A stretch of DNA of 64,000 nucleotides from CAYZFD01 sp964477735 (GTDB taxonomy: Bacteria; Bacteroidota; Bacteroidia; Flavobacteriales; Flavobacteriaceae). Of the stretch, positions 54,034 to 63,906 are shown piece after piece. The notes under the pieces are model-generated. The model was not told where the DNA came from. It did not search any database and saw nothing but the letters and a program-made list of their open reading frames with translations. Position 1 is the first letter of the stretch. Each line of letters begins with the position of its first letter. The stretch is from contig CAYZFD010000004.1 of assembly GCA_964477735.1 (NCBI GenBank), forward strand, positions 7,730-71,729, read 5' to 3'. Made by a program: the position numbers and the translations under genes.

Positions 54034-55032
54034 ATGGCATCAGAGAAAGAAGCAAAATTAAAAGCACTACAACTCACCCTCGACAAACTCGACAAAACCT
54101 ATGGCAAAGGTACGGTTATGAAAATGAGCGACGCTGCAGTGGAAGATGTTGAAGCCATCCCCACAGGCTCATTTGGCCTAGACATTGCCTTGGGAGTTGG
54201 GGGATATCCGAGAGGTCGAGTGATAGAAATCTATGGACCTGAGTCTTCAGGAAAAACCACACTCACTTTGCATGCCATAGCCGAATGTCAAAAAATGGGT
54301 GGGATTGCAGCTTTTATTGATGCCGAGCATGCTTTTGACCGTTTTTATGCTGAAAAGCTGGGGGTGAATATCGACGAACTCATTGTATCTCAACCCGATC
54401 ATGGCGAACAAGCCCTAGAAATTGCAGACAATCTTATTCGTTCGGGCGCTGTTGACATTGTCGTAATCGACTCTGTGGCCGCGCTAACCCCCAAAAGTGA
54501 AATTGAGGGTGAAATGGGGGATTCAAAGATGGGGCTTCATGCGCGTTTGATGTCTCAAGCCCTTCGAAAACTTACCGCCTCAATCAGTAAAACCAACTGC
54601 ACGGTATTTTTCATCAACCAGCTTAGAGAAAAAATTGGGGTGATGTTTGGCAATCCAGAAACCACTACAGGAGGAAATGCACTAAAATTTTATGCTTCGG
54701 TTCGATTAGATATCAGAAGATCTACTCAGATCAAGGATGCCAACGGCGAGGTTTTGGGAAACAAAACTCGTGTTAAGGTGGTTAAAAACAAAGTTGCACC
54801 ACCTTTTAAAACTGCAGAGTTTGACATCATGTATGGCGAAGGTGTTTCTCGATTAGGAGAAATTCTCGATCTTGGCGTTGATTTAGACATCATTAAAAAA
54901 AGCGGTTCTTGGTTTAGCTATGGTGACACCAAGCTTGGCCAAGGACGTGATGCAGTGAAAACATTACTTCTAGACAATCCTGAACTCACAGAAGAAGTAG
55001 AGGGCAAAATTCGTGAAGTGATTCGTGGCTAG
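54034..55032 (+). CDS. recA: Recombinase RecA
   Basis: A 332-residue strand-exchange ATPase and SOS coprotease. Walker A is GPESSGKT (68-75), Walker B lies in DIVVIDSV, and loop L2 is VMFGNPETTTGGNALKFYA. The C-terminus is short and lacks the long acidic tail of E. coli RecA. It is alone on its strand. Upstream (54008-54015) is TATTTTAG, a one-mismatch -7 box. Its stop shares CTAG with the plsC stop. Confidence 0.97.
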   Translation: MASEKEAKLKALQLTLDKLDKTYGKGTVMKMSDAAVEDVEAIPTGSFGLDIALGVGGYPRGRVIEIYGPESSGKTTLTLHAIAECQKMGGIAAFIDAEHAFDRFYAEKLGVNIDELIVSQPDHGEQALEIADNLIRSGAVDIVVIDSVAALTPKSEIEGEMGDSKMGLHARLMSQALRKLTASISKTNCTVFFINQLREKIGVMFGNPETTTGGNALKFYASVRLDIRRSTQIKDANGEVLGNKTRVKVVKNKVAPPFKTAEFDIMYGEGVSRLGEILDLGVDLDIIKKSGSWFSYGDTKLGQGRDAVKTLLLDNPELTEEVEGKIREVIRG

Positions 55033-55781
55033 TTGACCTCTTGTAATTTCTGTTCCAACAGTTCGTAAACTTGTTTTTTTAGCACCTCTTTACTGTCATT
55101 TGTTAGTCCCAAAGTTTCTATGGGTTTGTGTATGTGTGCTCTTAGTAGTCCAGGGCCGCCCACAAAATATTTGTATTGAAATTGAAATGGAAAGCGTCTT
55201 TTGCAATCCATAAAACTGACGGGCACTATGGGGATTTGGTACTGGATAGCCAGCCTGAAAGCACCGTCTTTGAAAGGGGCCAAATGCACAGAAGGGTGGG
55301 GCACCAGTCCTTCGGGATAGATGCCAATCCCCAGGCCAGTATCTAACCTTTTTTGCGCCCGAACATAAACATTTCTTCTACTTCGAGGACTCGAACGATC
55401 CACCATAATGCAAACCCTTTTGTAGAAGTATCCAAACAAAGGCATTTTCACCAATTCTTTTTTACCAACAAAAACAAATGGCGTTGATGAAACCTTTAAC
55501 AAAAGCATGATGTCGATCATGCTGGTGTGATTGGCCACCCACATATAACTGGCTCCTTTTTTAAGGGATGACTCTTTGTAAACTTTAGGCCAAAACCCCA
55601 TGCCATACAAAATGATGTTGGCCCAAACATTTCTGGCGAACCAAAAAAAATAGGGATACCAAGATTCTCTAGTAGAAAATACAATAAAGAAGGGCAAACA
55701 AATAATGATTCCTACAAAAGCCAACACATAAAACCAAGCATTCCAAAGGGCGTACCCTAGAATTTTAAGCGCTTTTAGCAT
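55029..55781 (-). CDS. plsC: 1-acyl-sn-glycerol-3-phosphate acyltransferase
   Basis: A 250-residue membrane enzyme that acylates lysophosphatidic acid in phospholipid synthesis. Two hydrophobic stretches (about 5-35 and 45-65) precede the catalytic H85-x4-D90 motif in NHTSMID; E157-G158 in YPEGL is the substrate-binding block. Normal length. It is convergent with recA with a 4-bp overlap, and divergent from trpS. Confidence 0.93.
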   Translation of the reverse strand: MLKALKILGYALWNAWFYVLAFVGIIICLPFFIVFSTRESWYPYFFWFARNVWANIILYGMGFWPKVYKESSLKKGASYMWVANHTSMIDIMLLLKVSSTPFVFVGKKELVKMPLFGYFYKRVCIMVDRSSPRSRRNVYVRAQKRLDTGLGIGIYPEGLVPHPSVHLAPFKDGAFRLAIQYQIPIVPVSFMDCKRRFPFQFQYKYFVGGPGLLRAHIHKPIETLGLTNDSKEVLKKQVYELLEQKLQEVN

Positions 55782-55789
55782 AGATCAAA

Positions 55790-55820
55790 TTTAACAAATT
55801 GCTGGAAATGGTTACTTTTG
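55790..55820 (+). promoter_or_regulatory. Promoter of trpS
   Basis: TTTA at 55790-55793, a 19-base spacer and TACTTTTG at 55813-55820 match the Bacteroidota -33/-7 pattern. The trpS ATG is 21 bases downstream. Confidence 0.6.
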
Positions 55821-55840
55821 TTGCCAAGAATTTAGCAATT

Positions 55841-56812
55841 ATGGCACGCATCTTAACTGGTGTTCAAAGTACAGGAACTCCTCATTTGGGAAATATTTTA
55901 GGCGCTATCCTCCCAGCTATTGAAATGGCCAAACAACCCCAAAACGACGCTTTTTTGTTTATTGCCGACTTGCATTCACTCACGCAAATAAAATCTGTTG
56001 AGACCCTAAAAAACAACACCCTAGCCACAGCCTCAGCTTGGTTGGCCTGTGGCCTAGACCCCGAAAAAACAGTTTTTTACAAACAATCTGATGTGCCACA
56101 AGTCACCGAATTGATGTGGTATCTCAACTGTTTTTATCCTTATCAAAGACTCACTTTAGCACATTCATTTAAGGACAAGTCTAGCAGACTTGAAGATGTG
56201 AATGCTGGACTTTTTACCTATCCCATGCTCATGGCTGCCGATATATTGCTCTATGATGCAGAGTTTGTTCCTGTAGGAAAAGACCAGCTACAACATCTCG
56301 AAATGACACGAGATGTGGCCATGCGTTTCGAAAACCAAATGGGAAAAACTTTTGTCATTCCCGAAGCCAAAATTCGAGAAGAAAGCATGTATGTGCCTGG
56401 AACCGATGGTGGAAAAATGAGTAAATCTAAAAACAACACCATCAATATTTTTCTGCCCGAAAAACAATTGCGCAAGCAAATCATGTCTATTGAAACCGAC
56501 AGCACACCCCTGGAATCCCCCAAAGATCCTCAAAAATGCAATGTTTTCGCCCTCTACAAACTTGTGGCAAATGACCAACAAACTTCATCCCTACAGGCTA
56601 GCTATGAAGCAGGAAATTTTGGATATGGGCATGCCAAGCAAGCCCTTTTCGAATTGATTTTGCAAAGGTTCGAGTCCGAAAGAACTCTCTTTCAACACTA
56701 TATGAACAACCCTAGTGAAGTTGATCAAGTTTTAAAAACTGGGGCGCTCAAAGCCCAGCAAACCGCCAATCAAGTGTTGAAAAGAGTGAGGAAAGCTTTG
56801 GGGTATCATTAA
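55841..56812 (+). CDS. trpS: Tryptophanyl-tRNA synthetase
   Basis: A 323-residue class I aminoacyl-tRNA synthetase. The HIGH-type motif is PHLG in TGTPHLGN (residues 11-18), and KMSKS lies at 192-196. The ATG at 55841 (MARILTGVQSTG) gives the correct family start; a longer frame to 55799 runs through the promoter. Full length. Confidence 0.96.
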   Translation: MARILTGVQSTGTPHLGNILGAILPAIEMAKQPQNDAFLFIADLHSLTQIKSVETLKNNTLATASAWLACGLDPEKTVFYKQSDVPQVTELMWYLNCFYPYQRLTLAHSFKDKSSRLEDVNAGLFTYPMLMAADILLYDAEFVPVGKDQLQHLEMTRDVAMRFENQMGKTFVIPEAKIREESMYVPGTDGGKMSKSKNNTINIFLPEKQLRKQIMSIETDSTPLESPKDPQKCNVFALYKLVANDQQTSSLQASYEAGNFGYGHAKQALFELILQRFESERTLFQHYMNNPSEVDQVLKTGALKAQQTANQVLKRVRKALGYH

Positions 56813-56844
56813 TGCATAATAAGTAATTTTTAGCTAAAGGAATT

Positions 56845-56873
56845 TTTGGGTCATTCAAAAAAATGTAAATTAG
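56845..56873 (+). promoter_or_regulatory. Candidate promoter of the DUF4212/symporter operon
   Basis: TTTG at 56845-56848, a 17-base spacer and TAAATTAG at 56866-56873 (one mismatch to TAnnTTTG), 24 bases before the ATG at 56898. Confidence 0.42.
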
Positions 56874-56897
56874 ACCCAACAATTTCAACTAAAAATT

Positions 56898-57146
56898 ATG
56901 AATCAGCATCAGTATTGGCGAAAAAACCTTCGCTATCTCTTCTTTCTATTAATCATTTGGTTTTCGGTGTCGTTTGGGTTTGGCATTCTGTTGGTAGAAC
57001 CTTTGAATACCATAAAATTCGGCGGTTTCAAACTTGGTTTTTGGTTTGCCCAACAAGGATCGATCTATGTTTTTGTTGCCCTAATCTTCATTTACATCAA
57101 GTTGATGAATAAACTAGACAAACAATATCAAGAAAAAGAAGATTAG
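56898..57146 (+). CDS. DUF4212 small subunit of a sodium:solute symporter
   Basis: An 82-residue membrane protein with two helices (about 14-32 and 51-70). It has the DUF4212 pattern YWRKNLRYLFFLLIIWF and FGFWFAQQGSIYVFVALIFIYI. Such proteins are encoded just before a large sodium:solute symporter subunit, as here (1-bp gap), and are thought to form a two-component uptake system, in the manner of YjcH/ActP. Confidence 0.87.
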   Translation: MNQHQYWRKNLRYLFFLLIIWFSVSFGFGILLVEPLNTIKFGGFKLGFWFAQQGSIYVFVALIFIYIKLMNKLDKQYQEKED

Positions 57147-57147
57147 C

Positions 57148-58809
57148 ATGGATTTACAATATTGGATTTGGATAGCCGTTGGGCTAAGTTTTTCACTATA
57201 CATAGGAATCGCAATTTGGTCAAGAGCTTCCTCAACAAGTGAGTTTTATATTGCAGGCAAAGGTGTTCACCCCATTGCCAACGGCATGGCTACGGCAGCC
57301 GATTGGATGTCGGCGGCTTCGTTTATCTCTATGGCAGGGATCATTTCGTTTAACGGTTATGATGGTTCTGTTTATCTTATGGGTTGGACAGGGGGCTATG
57401 TGCTTCTGGCACTCTTGCTGGCACCCTATCTCCGAAAATTCGGAAAATTCACCGTCCCCGATTTTATTGGGGATCGTTATTATTCTAATTCTGCCCGTGC
57501 CGTGGCCATTTTTTGTGCCCTAATCGTGTCCTTTACCTATATTGCTGGACAGATGCGTGGTGTTGGGGTTGTGTTTTCTCGATATCTCGAGGTGGACATC
57601 ACCACCGGAGTATTGATTGGCATGGGTATTGTCCTTTTTTATGCAGTTTTAGGGGGCATGAAGGGCATCACATACACACAAGTTGCTCAATATTGTGTGT
57701 TAATTTTTGCTTTTATGGTGCCTGCCGTTTTCATCTCTTTTTTAGCCACAGGAAATGTAATTCCACAGATCGGATTTGGTTCCTCTGGCACTGATGGGGT
57801 TTATTTGCTTGACAAGCTAGACGGTTTGCATCGCGAACTTGGTTTTCATGAATACACTTCTGGAAAAAAATCTATGCTCGACGTGTTTTTTATAACCGCA
57901 GCACTTATGGTGGGCACCGCAGGTTTGCCCCATGTAATTGTTAGATTCTTTACAGTTAAAAAAGTAAGTGATGCCAGGCGATCGGCTGGTTGGGCTTTGT
58001 TGTTCATTGCTATTTTATACACCACGGCACCTGCTATTGCTGTTTTTTCAAGAACAAACCTTATCGAAACTGTTAGCAATCAGGCCTATGACCAAATGCC
58101 CTCTTGGTTCGAAAAGTGGGAAAAGACAGGTTTAATTCAGTTTGATGACAAAAACCAAGACGGCATGATACAATATCTTGCCGATGCACAACAGAACGAA
58201 CTCACGATTGATGCAGATATTATGGTACTTGCCAACCCTGAAATTGCACAACTTCCAAACTGGGTCATTGCCTTGTTGGCGGCAGGCGCTTTGGCGGCGG
58301 CATTGTCAACAGCTGCAGGCTTACTTTTGGTGATTTCATCCTCTGTTTCTCACGATCTATGTAAGAGAATGCTGATGCCTAACATTAGCGAAAAAGGAGA
58401 GTTGGTGGCTGCCCGCCTTGCAGCCGTTGCAGCCGTTTGTTTGGCAGGTTATTTTGGGATCAATCCACCTGGGTTTGTTGCGGCAACTGTGGCTTTAGCC
58501 TTTGGCTTGGCTGCTGCCTCATTTTTCCCAGCGATTGTGCTCGGTATTTTTGATAAAAAAATGAATAAAGAAGGCGCTGTGGCAGGAATGCTTGTGGGAG
58601 TCATGTTGATGCTCTTCTATATGCTAAAATATAAGTTAGGCTGGTTTGGGGGAGGATCACCATCCGATTGGTGGTTTGGAATTTCTCCTGAAGGCTTTGG
58701 AACTTTTGCCATGATGGTCAACTTTGTAGTGGCCATTACCATCGCAAGATTCACCCCTAAACCAACTATTGAAATTCAAAAAATGGTGGAAGATATTCGC
58801 CACCCCTAA
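57148..58809 (+). CDS. Sodium:solute symporter family protein (ActP-like)
   Basis: A 553-residue symporter with about 13 membrane helices. SSS-family features are FYIAGKGVHPIANGMATAADWMSAASFI near residue 32-60, TYIAGQMRGVG, and GGMKGITYTQVAQY. A soluble insertion lies at about 305-360. The segment ALAAALSTAAGLLLVISSSVSHDL near residue 380-405 is conserved in the cation/acetate symporter branch, so short carboxylates such as acetate are likely substrates, but this is an inference. It is translated right after the DUF4212 subunit. Confidence 0.9.
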   Translation: MDLQYWIWIAVGLSFSLYIGIAIWSRASSTSEFYIAGKGVHPIANGMATAADWMSAASFISMAGIISFNGYDGSVYLMGWTGGYVLLALLLAPYLRKFGKFTVPDFIGDRYYSNSARAVAIFCALIVSFTYIAGQMRGVGVVFSRYLEVDITTGVLIGMGIVLFYAVLGGMKGITYTQVAQYCVLIFAFMVPAVFISFLATGNVIPQIGFGSSGTDGVYLLDKLDGLHRELGFHEYTSGKKSMLDVFFITAALMVGTAGLPHVIVRFFTVKKVSDARRSAGWALLFIAILYTTAPAIAVFSRTNLIETVSNQAYDQMPSWFEKWEKTGLIQFDDKNQDGMIQYLADAQQNELTIDADIMVLANPEIAQLPNWVIALLAAGALAAALSTAAGLLLVISSSVSHDLCKRMLMPNISEKGELVAARLAAVAAVCLAGYFGINPPGFVAATVALAFGLAAASFFPAIVLGIFDKKMNKEGAVAGMLVGVMLMLFYMLKYKLGWFGGGSPSDWWFGISPEGFGTFAMMVNFVVAITIARFTPKPTIEIQKMVEDIRHP

Positions 58810-58819
58810 TTTTATAATC

Positions 58820-59536
58820 ATGAAAATAAGACACTTTTTATGGCTATTGGCCCTAACAGGATTGGCGGCACAGCAAACCGCCGATCCCCTAGCAGGAATC
58901 GACATTTGGCATGTTAAGAAACACCTCGACTGGGCACAGCTCAATCATTATGAAGCGGCCAACCAACAGATCATCGACACAGAATCTTTTCCCGAAGTTG
59001 TGTTTATGGGGAATTCAATTACCGAAGGTTGGTCAGCGTTTTTTCCAAACTTTTTCGAGGAGAATAATTTTGTGAACCGTGGCATTGGAGGGCAAACCAC
59101 CCCACAAATGCTTGTTCGATTTAGAAGAGATGTGATAGCACTCAAGCCCAAAGCGGTGGTCATTTTAGCAGGCATTAACGATATTGCAAGAAACACGCCT
59201 TTCGAAGATTTGCATACCGTTGCAGGACACATTTTTGGAATGGCAGAAATGGCACAGGCCAGCGGCATTGTTCCCGTAATGGCCAGCACCCTTCCGGCAG
59301 ATCGTTTTCCTTGGAACCCCGAAGTTTTGCCAGCTCCAATGGTGGTTGAACTGAACACAATGCTAAAGGCTTATGCCGAAGAAAATCACTTTCCCTATCT
59401 CGATTATTATAGTGCTATGGACAATGGAAAGGGGGGGTTGCAAGCTCAGTTAACCACAGACAGTGTACACCTCACAAAAGCAGGGTACAAGCAAATGATG
59501 AAAATGGTATTAGAGGTCACAAAAGATTTGTTGTGA
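58820..59536 (+). CDS. Exported SGNH/GDSL hydrolase
   Basis: A 238-residue secreted esterase or acylhydrolase. A signal peptide spans about 1-17 (FLWLLALTGLAAQ). The four SGNH blocks are visible: S66 in GNSITEG, G90 in RGIGGQTT, N120 in GINDIA, and D214/H217 in DSVHLT. The substrate is not known; relatives deacylate polysaccharides or phospholipids. It starts 10 bp after the symporter gene and may be cotranscribed. A longer frame to 58769 is not used because it would overlap the symporter end. Confidence 0.88.
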   Translation: MKIRHFLWLLALTGLAAQQTADPLAGIDIWHVKKHLDWAQLNHYEAANQQIIDTESFPEVVFMGNSITEGWSAFFPNFFEENNFVNRGIGGQTTPQMLVRFRRDVIALKPKAVVILAGINDIARNTPFEDLHTVAGHIFGMAEMAQASGIVPVMASTLPADRFPWNPEVLPAPMVVELNTMLKAYAEENHFPYLDYYSAMDNGKGGLQAQLTTDSVHLTKAGYKQMMKMVLEVTKDLL

Positions 59537-59583
59537 ATTTAAAATTTTGTTGAAAAAAATGTATTTTTATTAAAATATTTAAA

Positions 59584-62571
59584 ATGAAAAAATGGTTATT
59601 TCTGTTCTTGCTTCCCATTCAAATGATGCTGGGGCAAGATTATTATCCTACAAATTCAGGAGTCAAAACAAACAATGAGCCATTTCAGGCTATTGTCAAT
59701 GCTACCATACACCTTTCACCTTCGCAAACGCTTGAAAATGCCACTTTGCTAACTCGGGATGGTGTGGTTGTGGCCGTTGGTAAAGACATAGTGCTACCAC
59801 CAAATACGCGTATTTATGACAAGAATGGGCTGCACGTCTATCCTTCGTTCATTGATTTGCATACGACTTTTGGGGTTGCCGAAGCCAAAAGGTCGGCCAG
59901 TTCGGGGCGTAGTGCTCAATATGAAGCCAGCAGAGAGGGTTTCTATTGGAACGACCACATCTTAAGTGATTACAATAGTTTTTCAGATTTCAAATATGAC
60001 AAGAAAGCTGCCTCAGCACTTCGCGATGCTGGATTTGGGGTTGTGAATGCGCATCGTGCCGATGGTATTCATAGAGGAACAAGTGTGTTAGTGGCTTTAA
60101 GCGATGATCATGCCGATGGCGATCGGATATTGTCAAACAAATCGGCGTCCCATTTTTCTTTCAGAAAAAGTGTTGGTTCTGCCCAGTCTTATCCCAGTTC
60201 TGTGATGGGTGCGATGGCCCTACTGAGGCAATTTTATTATGATTTAGATTGGTATAGAAAAGGGAACGCTAAGAACAGAGACTATGCGATCGAAGCTGCA
60301 ATCAACCAAGAATCATTACCAAAAATATTTGAAGCAGGAAATCAATTAAATGTTCTTAGAGCACTTAAAATTGGAAAAGAAATGAACCTATCTTTTTCCG
60401 TAGTTGGTAGTGGTTTTGAATATGAAAACATAGCGGCCTTACGTGCGTTTAACAAACCCATTATTTTGCCACTCAACTTTCCAAAAGCTTACGACACCAG
60501 TGATCCTTTGCTTTTGAGCAAAACGAGTCTTCAAGACTTAAGACAATGGAATCAGGCGCCCATGAATCCTGCGGCAGTTGCTCAAGCGGGAATTCCTATA
60601 GCGCTTACCACGGCAACGCTAAAATCTCCTAAAGATTTTTTAGGCAATGTGCGCAAAGCTATAGCTTATGGATTGACAGAAGTCCAAGCATTGGAAGCCT
60701 TAACAACACAACCTGCAAAAATTTTAGGAGCCGAACAAAAAATCGGCCAACTGAAAAAAGGGTTTATGGCCAATTTTATTGTCACTTCTGGGCCTGTTTT
60801 TGATCAAAATACTACCATTTATGAAAACTGGGTAAAAGGACATAGGCACGAGCTTAAGGACCATTCCATAGTTGATATTGATGGCACCTATCAACTTATC
60901 CTAGATCAGGATAGTTTGAAAATGACCATTAAAAACAGCCTAGAAAAGATCAGTGTGGAGATGAAGCGTGATAGCATAAAACTGAATACCAAAAGCAGCT
61001 ATGTTTCGGGTTGGTTTAACCTCACCATTGTTGACAAAAAAGCCGAAGCTTTTGCACAATTGCAATCCAAGCTTGGAGAAGGTTTAGCATTAAAAGGTCA
61101 GGGAACAGGGTTTGATGGTGAGCCCGTGAAGTGGACAGCTTCAGCTCAATCAACAGAGAAAAGCCCAAAGAAATCTTCTGAGCAGCGATATTATCCGCCT
61201 CAGCCCATCACATTTCCAAACAAAGCTTTTGGGTTTGAAGAAATGCCCAAACAGGAAAGTGTTTTGTTTAGAAATGCAACGGTTTGGACCAATGAATCTG
61301 AAGGCATTTTATCAGGAACTGATGTGTTGATTTCTAATGGTAAAATAGAAAAGATTGGTAAAAACTTAGCGAGCCTTCCAGGGGTTAAAGAAATTGATGC
61401 TAGCGGTAAACACCTCACGAGTGGAATCATTGACGAACATTCCCATTTGGCGGCTTCGAGCATTAATGAGGGGGGACAGAACTCGTCGGCTGAGGTTTCT
61501 ATCGAAGATGTCATAGAACACGATGATTCAGGAATCTTTAGAGACCTGGCTGGTGGCGTAACCACCATTCAAATTTTGCATGGTTCTGCCAACCCCATTG
61601 GCGGCCAATCGGCCATTATTAAGCTTAAGTGGGGGGAAACGGCTGAGAACCTTTTATATCCGAATGCCGACCCTTTTATTAAGTTTGCTTTGGGTGAAAA
61701 CGTAAAGCAGTCTAATTGGTCTAGTTTTAGCCGTTTTCCTCAAACAAGAATGGGAGTTGAGCAAGTTTTTGTTGATTATTTTCAAAGAGCCAAAGAATAT
61801 GGTGCTTCGTGGGATCGCTATCAATCTCTTTCTAGAAAACAACAAGCAAAAACAACAGCGCCTCGCTACGATGTAGAGATGGAGGTGCTATGGCAAATTT
61901 TGAAAGGTGAACGCTTTATTTCATGTCATTCTTATGTGCAAAGCGAAATTAACATGCTCATGAAAGTAGCTGAGCGGTTCAATTTTAAAGTCAATACGTT
62001 TACCCACATTTTGGAAGGTTATAAAGTAGCCGATAAAATGGCTGAACATGGTGTTGGTGGCTCAACATTTTCTGATTGGTGGGCCTATAAATATGAAGTT
62101 AATGATGCCATTCCTTTCAACGGACCAATTATGCATGATGTTGGCGTAACAGTAGCCTATAATTCTGATGACGCTGAAATGTCAAGAAGGCTAAACCAGG
62201 AAGCAGCAAAAGCAGTGAAGTATGGAGGAGTTTCTGAGGAAGAAGCTTGGAAGTTTGTGACACTGAATCCGGCAAAACTACTCCATTTAGATGACCGTAT
62301 TGGCAGCATCAAGGTAGGCAAAGATGCGGATTTGGTTTTGTGGTCCGATCACCCAATGTCGATCTATAGCAAAGCTGAAAAAACGATGATTGAAGGCGTT
62401 GTTTATTATGATGCAAATCGAATTCCAGAACAACTCGAAGCCATTCAAAAGGAACGACAATTGCTGATCGGACAGCTATTAGACGCCAAGTCCAAAGGGG
62501 AAGAAACACAAGCACCTCGTTCATCTGAAAAAAGAGAATTTCACTGTGAAACTTTAGACCAAACACTATGA
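59584..62571 (+). CDS. Exported two-module amidohydrolase-family protein
   Basis: A 995-residue exported protein (signal MKKWLFLFLLPIQMMLGQ). Residues about 30-420 form a degenerate amidohydrolase module: the metal motif FIDxHxH reads FIDLHTT, so the second histidine is missing (T95). Residues about 430-545 are a beta-rich linker domain. Residues about 560-960 are a second module with intact HSH (H619, H621), a histidine in FISCHSYVQ and one in FTHILEGY, plus NSDDAEMS at the fourth metal position. The active half is therefore C-terminal. Cyclic amide or peptide-like substrates are possible; the real one is unknown. It overlaps the next gene by 4 bp. Confidence 0.83.
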   Translation: MKKWLFLFLLPIQMMLGQDYYPTNSGVKTNNEPFQAIVNATIHLSPSQTLENATLLTRDGVVVAVGKDIVLPPNTRIYDKNGLHVYPSFIDLHTTFGVAEAKRSASSGRSAQYEASREGFYWNDHILSDYNSFSDFKYDKKAASALRDAGFGVVNAHRADGIHRGTSVLVALSDDHADGDRILSNKSASHFSFRKSVGSAQSYPSSVMGAMALLRQFYYDLDWYRKGNAKNRDYAIEAAINQESLPKIFEAGNQLNVLRALKIGKEMNLSFSVVGSGFEYENIAALRAFNKPIILPLNFPKAYDTSDPLLLSKTSLQDLRQWNQAPMNPAAVAQAGIPIALTTATLKSPKDFLGNVRKAIAYGLTEVQALEALTTQPAKILGAEQKIGQLKKGFMANFIVTSGPVFDQNTTIYENWVKGHRHELKDHSIVDIDGTYQLILDQDSLKMTIKNSLEKISVEMKRDSIKLNTKSSYVSGWFNLTIVDKKAEAFAQLQSKLGEGLALKGQGTGFDGEPVKWTASAQSTEKSPKKSSEQRYYPPQPITFPNKAFGFEEMPKQESVLFRNATVWTNESEGILSGTDVLISNGKIEKIGKNLASLPGVKEIDASGKHLTSGIIDEHSHLAASSINEGGQNSSAEVSIEDVIEHDDSGIFRDLAGGVTTIQILHGSANPIGGQSAIIKLKWGETAENLLYPNADPFIKFALGENVKQSNWSSFSRFPQTRMGVEQVFVDYFQRAKEYGASWDRYQSLSRKQQAKTTAPRYDVEMEVLWQILKGERFISCHSYVQSEINMLMKVAERFNFKVNTFTHILEGYKVADKMAEHGVGGSTFSDWWAYKYEVNDAIPFNGPIMHDVGVTVAYNSDDAEMSRRLNQEAAKAVKYGGVSEEEAWKFVTLNPAKLLHLDDRIGSIKVGKDADLVLWSDHPMSIYSKAEKTMIEGVVYYDANRIPEQLEAIQKERQLLIGQLLDAKSKGEETQAPRSSEKREFHCETLDQTL

Positions 62572-63854
62572 AAAAAATAACAATACTTCTAACTTTTTTT
62601 GCAGTCGTTGGCCTTGGGGCACAACAGACTCCTGCGCCTTCACAACAGGCCTCCATTTTAATTAAAAACGCAATTCTTCATATTGGAAATGGACAAACCT
62701 TTTCAGAGGCTTATTTGGGCTTTGATTCTGGAAAGATCAATTATGTAGGAACGGCCAAGCCTGTTGCCACATATGACCAGGAAATTGATGCGCAAGGGCA
62801 ACATGTTTATCCAGGTTTTATTGCTGTTAACGCAACTTTGGGGTTGGTTGAAGTTGATGCTGTTCGCGCATCGGATGACGAAGATGAGATTGGAGACTTT
62901 TTGCCTCACATTCGATCTGCCATCGCCTATAACGCAGAATCTAAGCTTGTTGAAAGTATGCGTCCTAATGGGATCTTAGTGGCTCAAGTTACTCCTCGTG
63001 GCGGCACAATTTCTGGGAGCTCATCGGTGATGCAGTTAGATGCCTGGAACTGGGAAGATGCTTTACTCAAAACAGATGAAGGAATACATTTAAATTGGCC
63101 TAGCCCCTACTCTAGAGGCCGTTGGTGGATGGGAGAAGATCCAGGTTTAAAACCAAACAAGTCTTATGCAGAAGATGTTGAAAAACTGAATACTTTTTTT
63201 GAAGCTTCTAAGGCCTATTTGCCTATGCCCTCACCCGTAAATCTTCCCTATGAAGCCATGCGTAAGGTTTTTGAAGGCACTAAAACGGTTTACCTTCATG
63301 CCGATGATGAAAAGCAAATCGTTGAAGGAATTCAATTTTTAAAACGTCAAGGAATATCTAAAATTGTTTTGGTTGGAGGCCAAGAGGCTACGCACCAGCT
63401 AGATCTGTTGAAGGAGCATAACGTTCCTGTTGTGGTTTCACATCCACACAGGCTACCCTCTTCCGATGAAGAGGATCCCAAATGGCCTTTTAAATTGGCC
63501 GATAAACTGGTGAAAGCAGGACTTTTGGTGTCAATCGACGTTAGTGGACGACAAGAGCGAATGAACACACGTAACCTACCTTTTTATGCAGGAAGTTTTG
63601 CAGCCTATGGTTTGGGAACTGAGGAGGCCTTACAGCTCATTACCAAAAACGCAGCCAAAATTTTAGGTGTCGATGACCAAATGGGAACGCTAGAAGTGGG
63701 GAAGGATGCAACGCTTTTTGTTTCAAAAGGTGACGCACTCGACATGCGCACCAACATACTTTCTGCAGCTTTTATTCAAGGAAGAACCATTAGTTTAGAG
63801 ACTCATCAAACACGCCTTTGGAAGCGCTATTCAAAAAAGTTTGCTGGTCAATAG
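62568..63854 (+). CDS. Exported amidohydrolase-like protein lacking metal ligands
   Basis: A 428-residue exported protein (signal ITILLTFFAVVGLGAQ) coupled by an ATGA overlap to the larger amidohydrolase. It follows the same plan as that protein's N-terminal module: ILIKNAILHIGNGQTF, GQHVYPGFIAVNATLGLVE, and at the end ALQLITKNAAKILGVDDQMGTLEVGKDATLFV. The FIDxHxH site reads FIAVNAT, so all three ligand positions are changed. It is probably a non-catalytic partner or has another function. Full-length for the module; there is no frameshift. Confidence 0.82.
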   Translation: MKKITILLTFFAVVGLGAQQTPAPSQQASILIKNAILHIGNGQTFSEAYLGFDSGKINYVGTAKPVATYDQEIDAQGQHVYPGFIAVNATLGLVEVDAVRASDDEDEIGDFLPHIRSAIAYNAESKLVESMRPNGILVAQVTPRGGTISGSSSVMQLDAWNWEDALLKTDEGIHLNWPSPYSRGRWWMGEDPGLKPNKSYAEDVEKLNTFFEASKAYLPMPSPVNLPYEAMRKVFEGTKTVYLHADDEKQIVEGIQFLKRQGISKIVLVGGQEATHQLDLLKEHNVPVVVSHPHRLPSSDEEDPKWPFKLADKLVKAGLLVSIDVSGRQERMNTRNLPFYAGSFAAYGLGTEEALQLITKNAAKILGVDDQMGTLEVGKDATLFVSKGDALDMRTNILSAAFIQGRTISLETHQTRLWKRYSKKFAGQ

Positions 63855-63906
63855 AAGGCTAAATTAAAATTCAGAAATATCGTGGCCAAAAAATATGGAG
63901 GAGTTG

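Noticed and set aside
59584..62571. Amidohydrolase as a frameshifted or duplicated gene
   Set aside because: The frame is continuous and its two modules differ strongly; it is a stable two-module protein, not a recent duplication.
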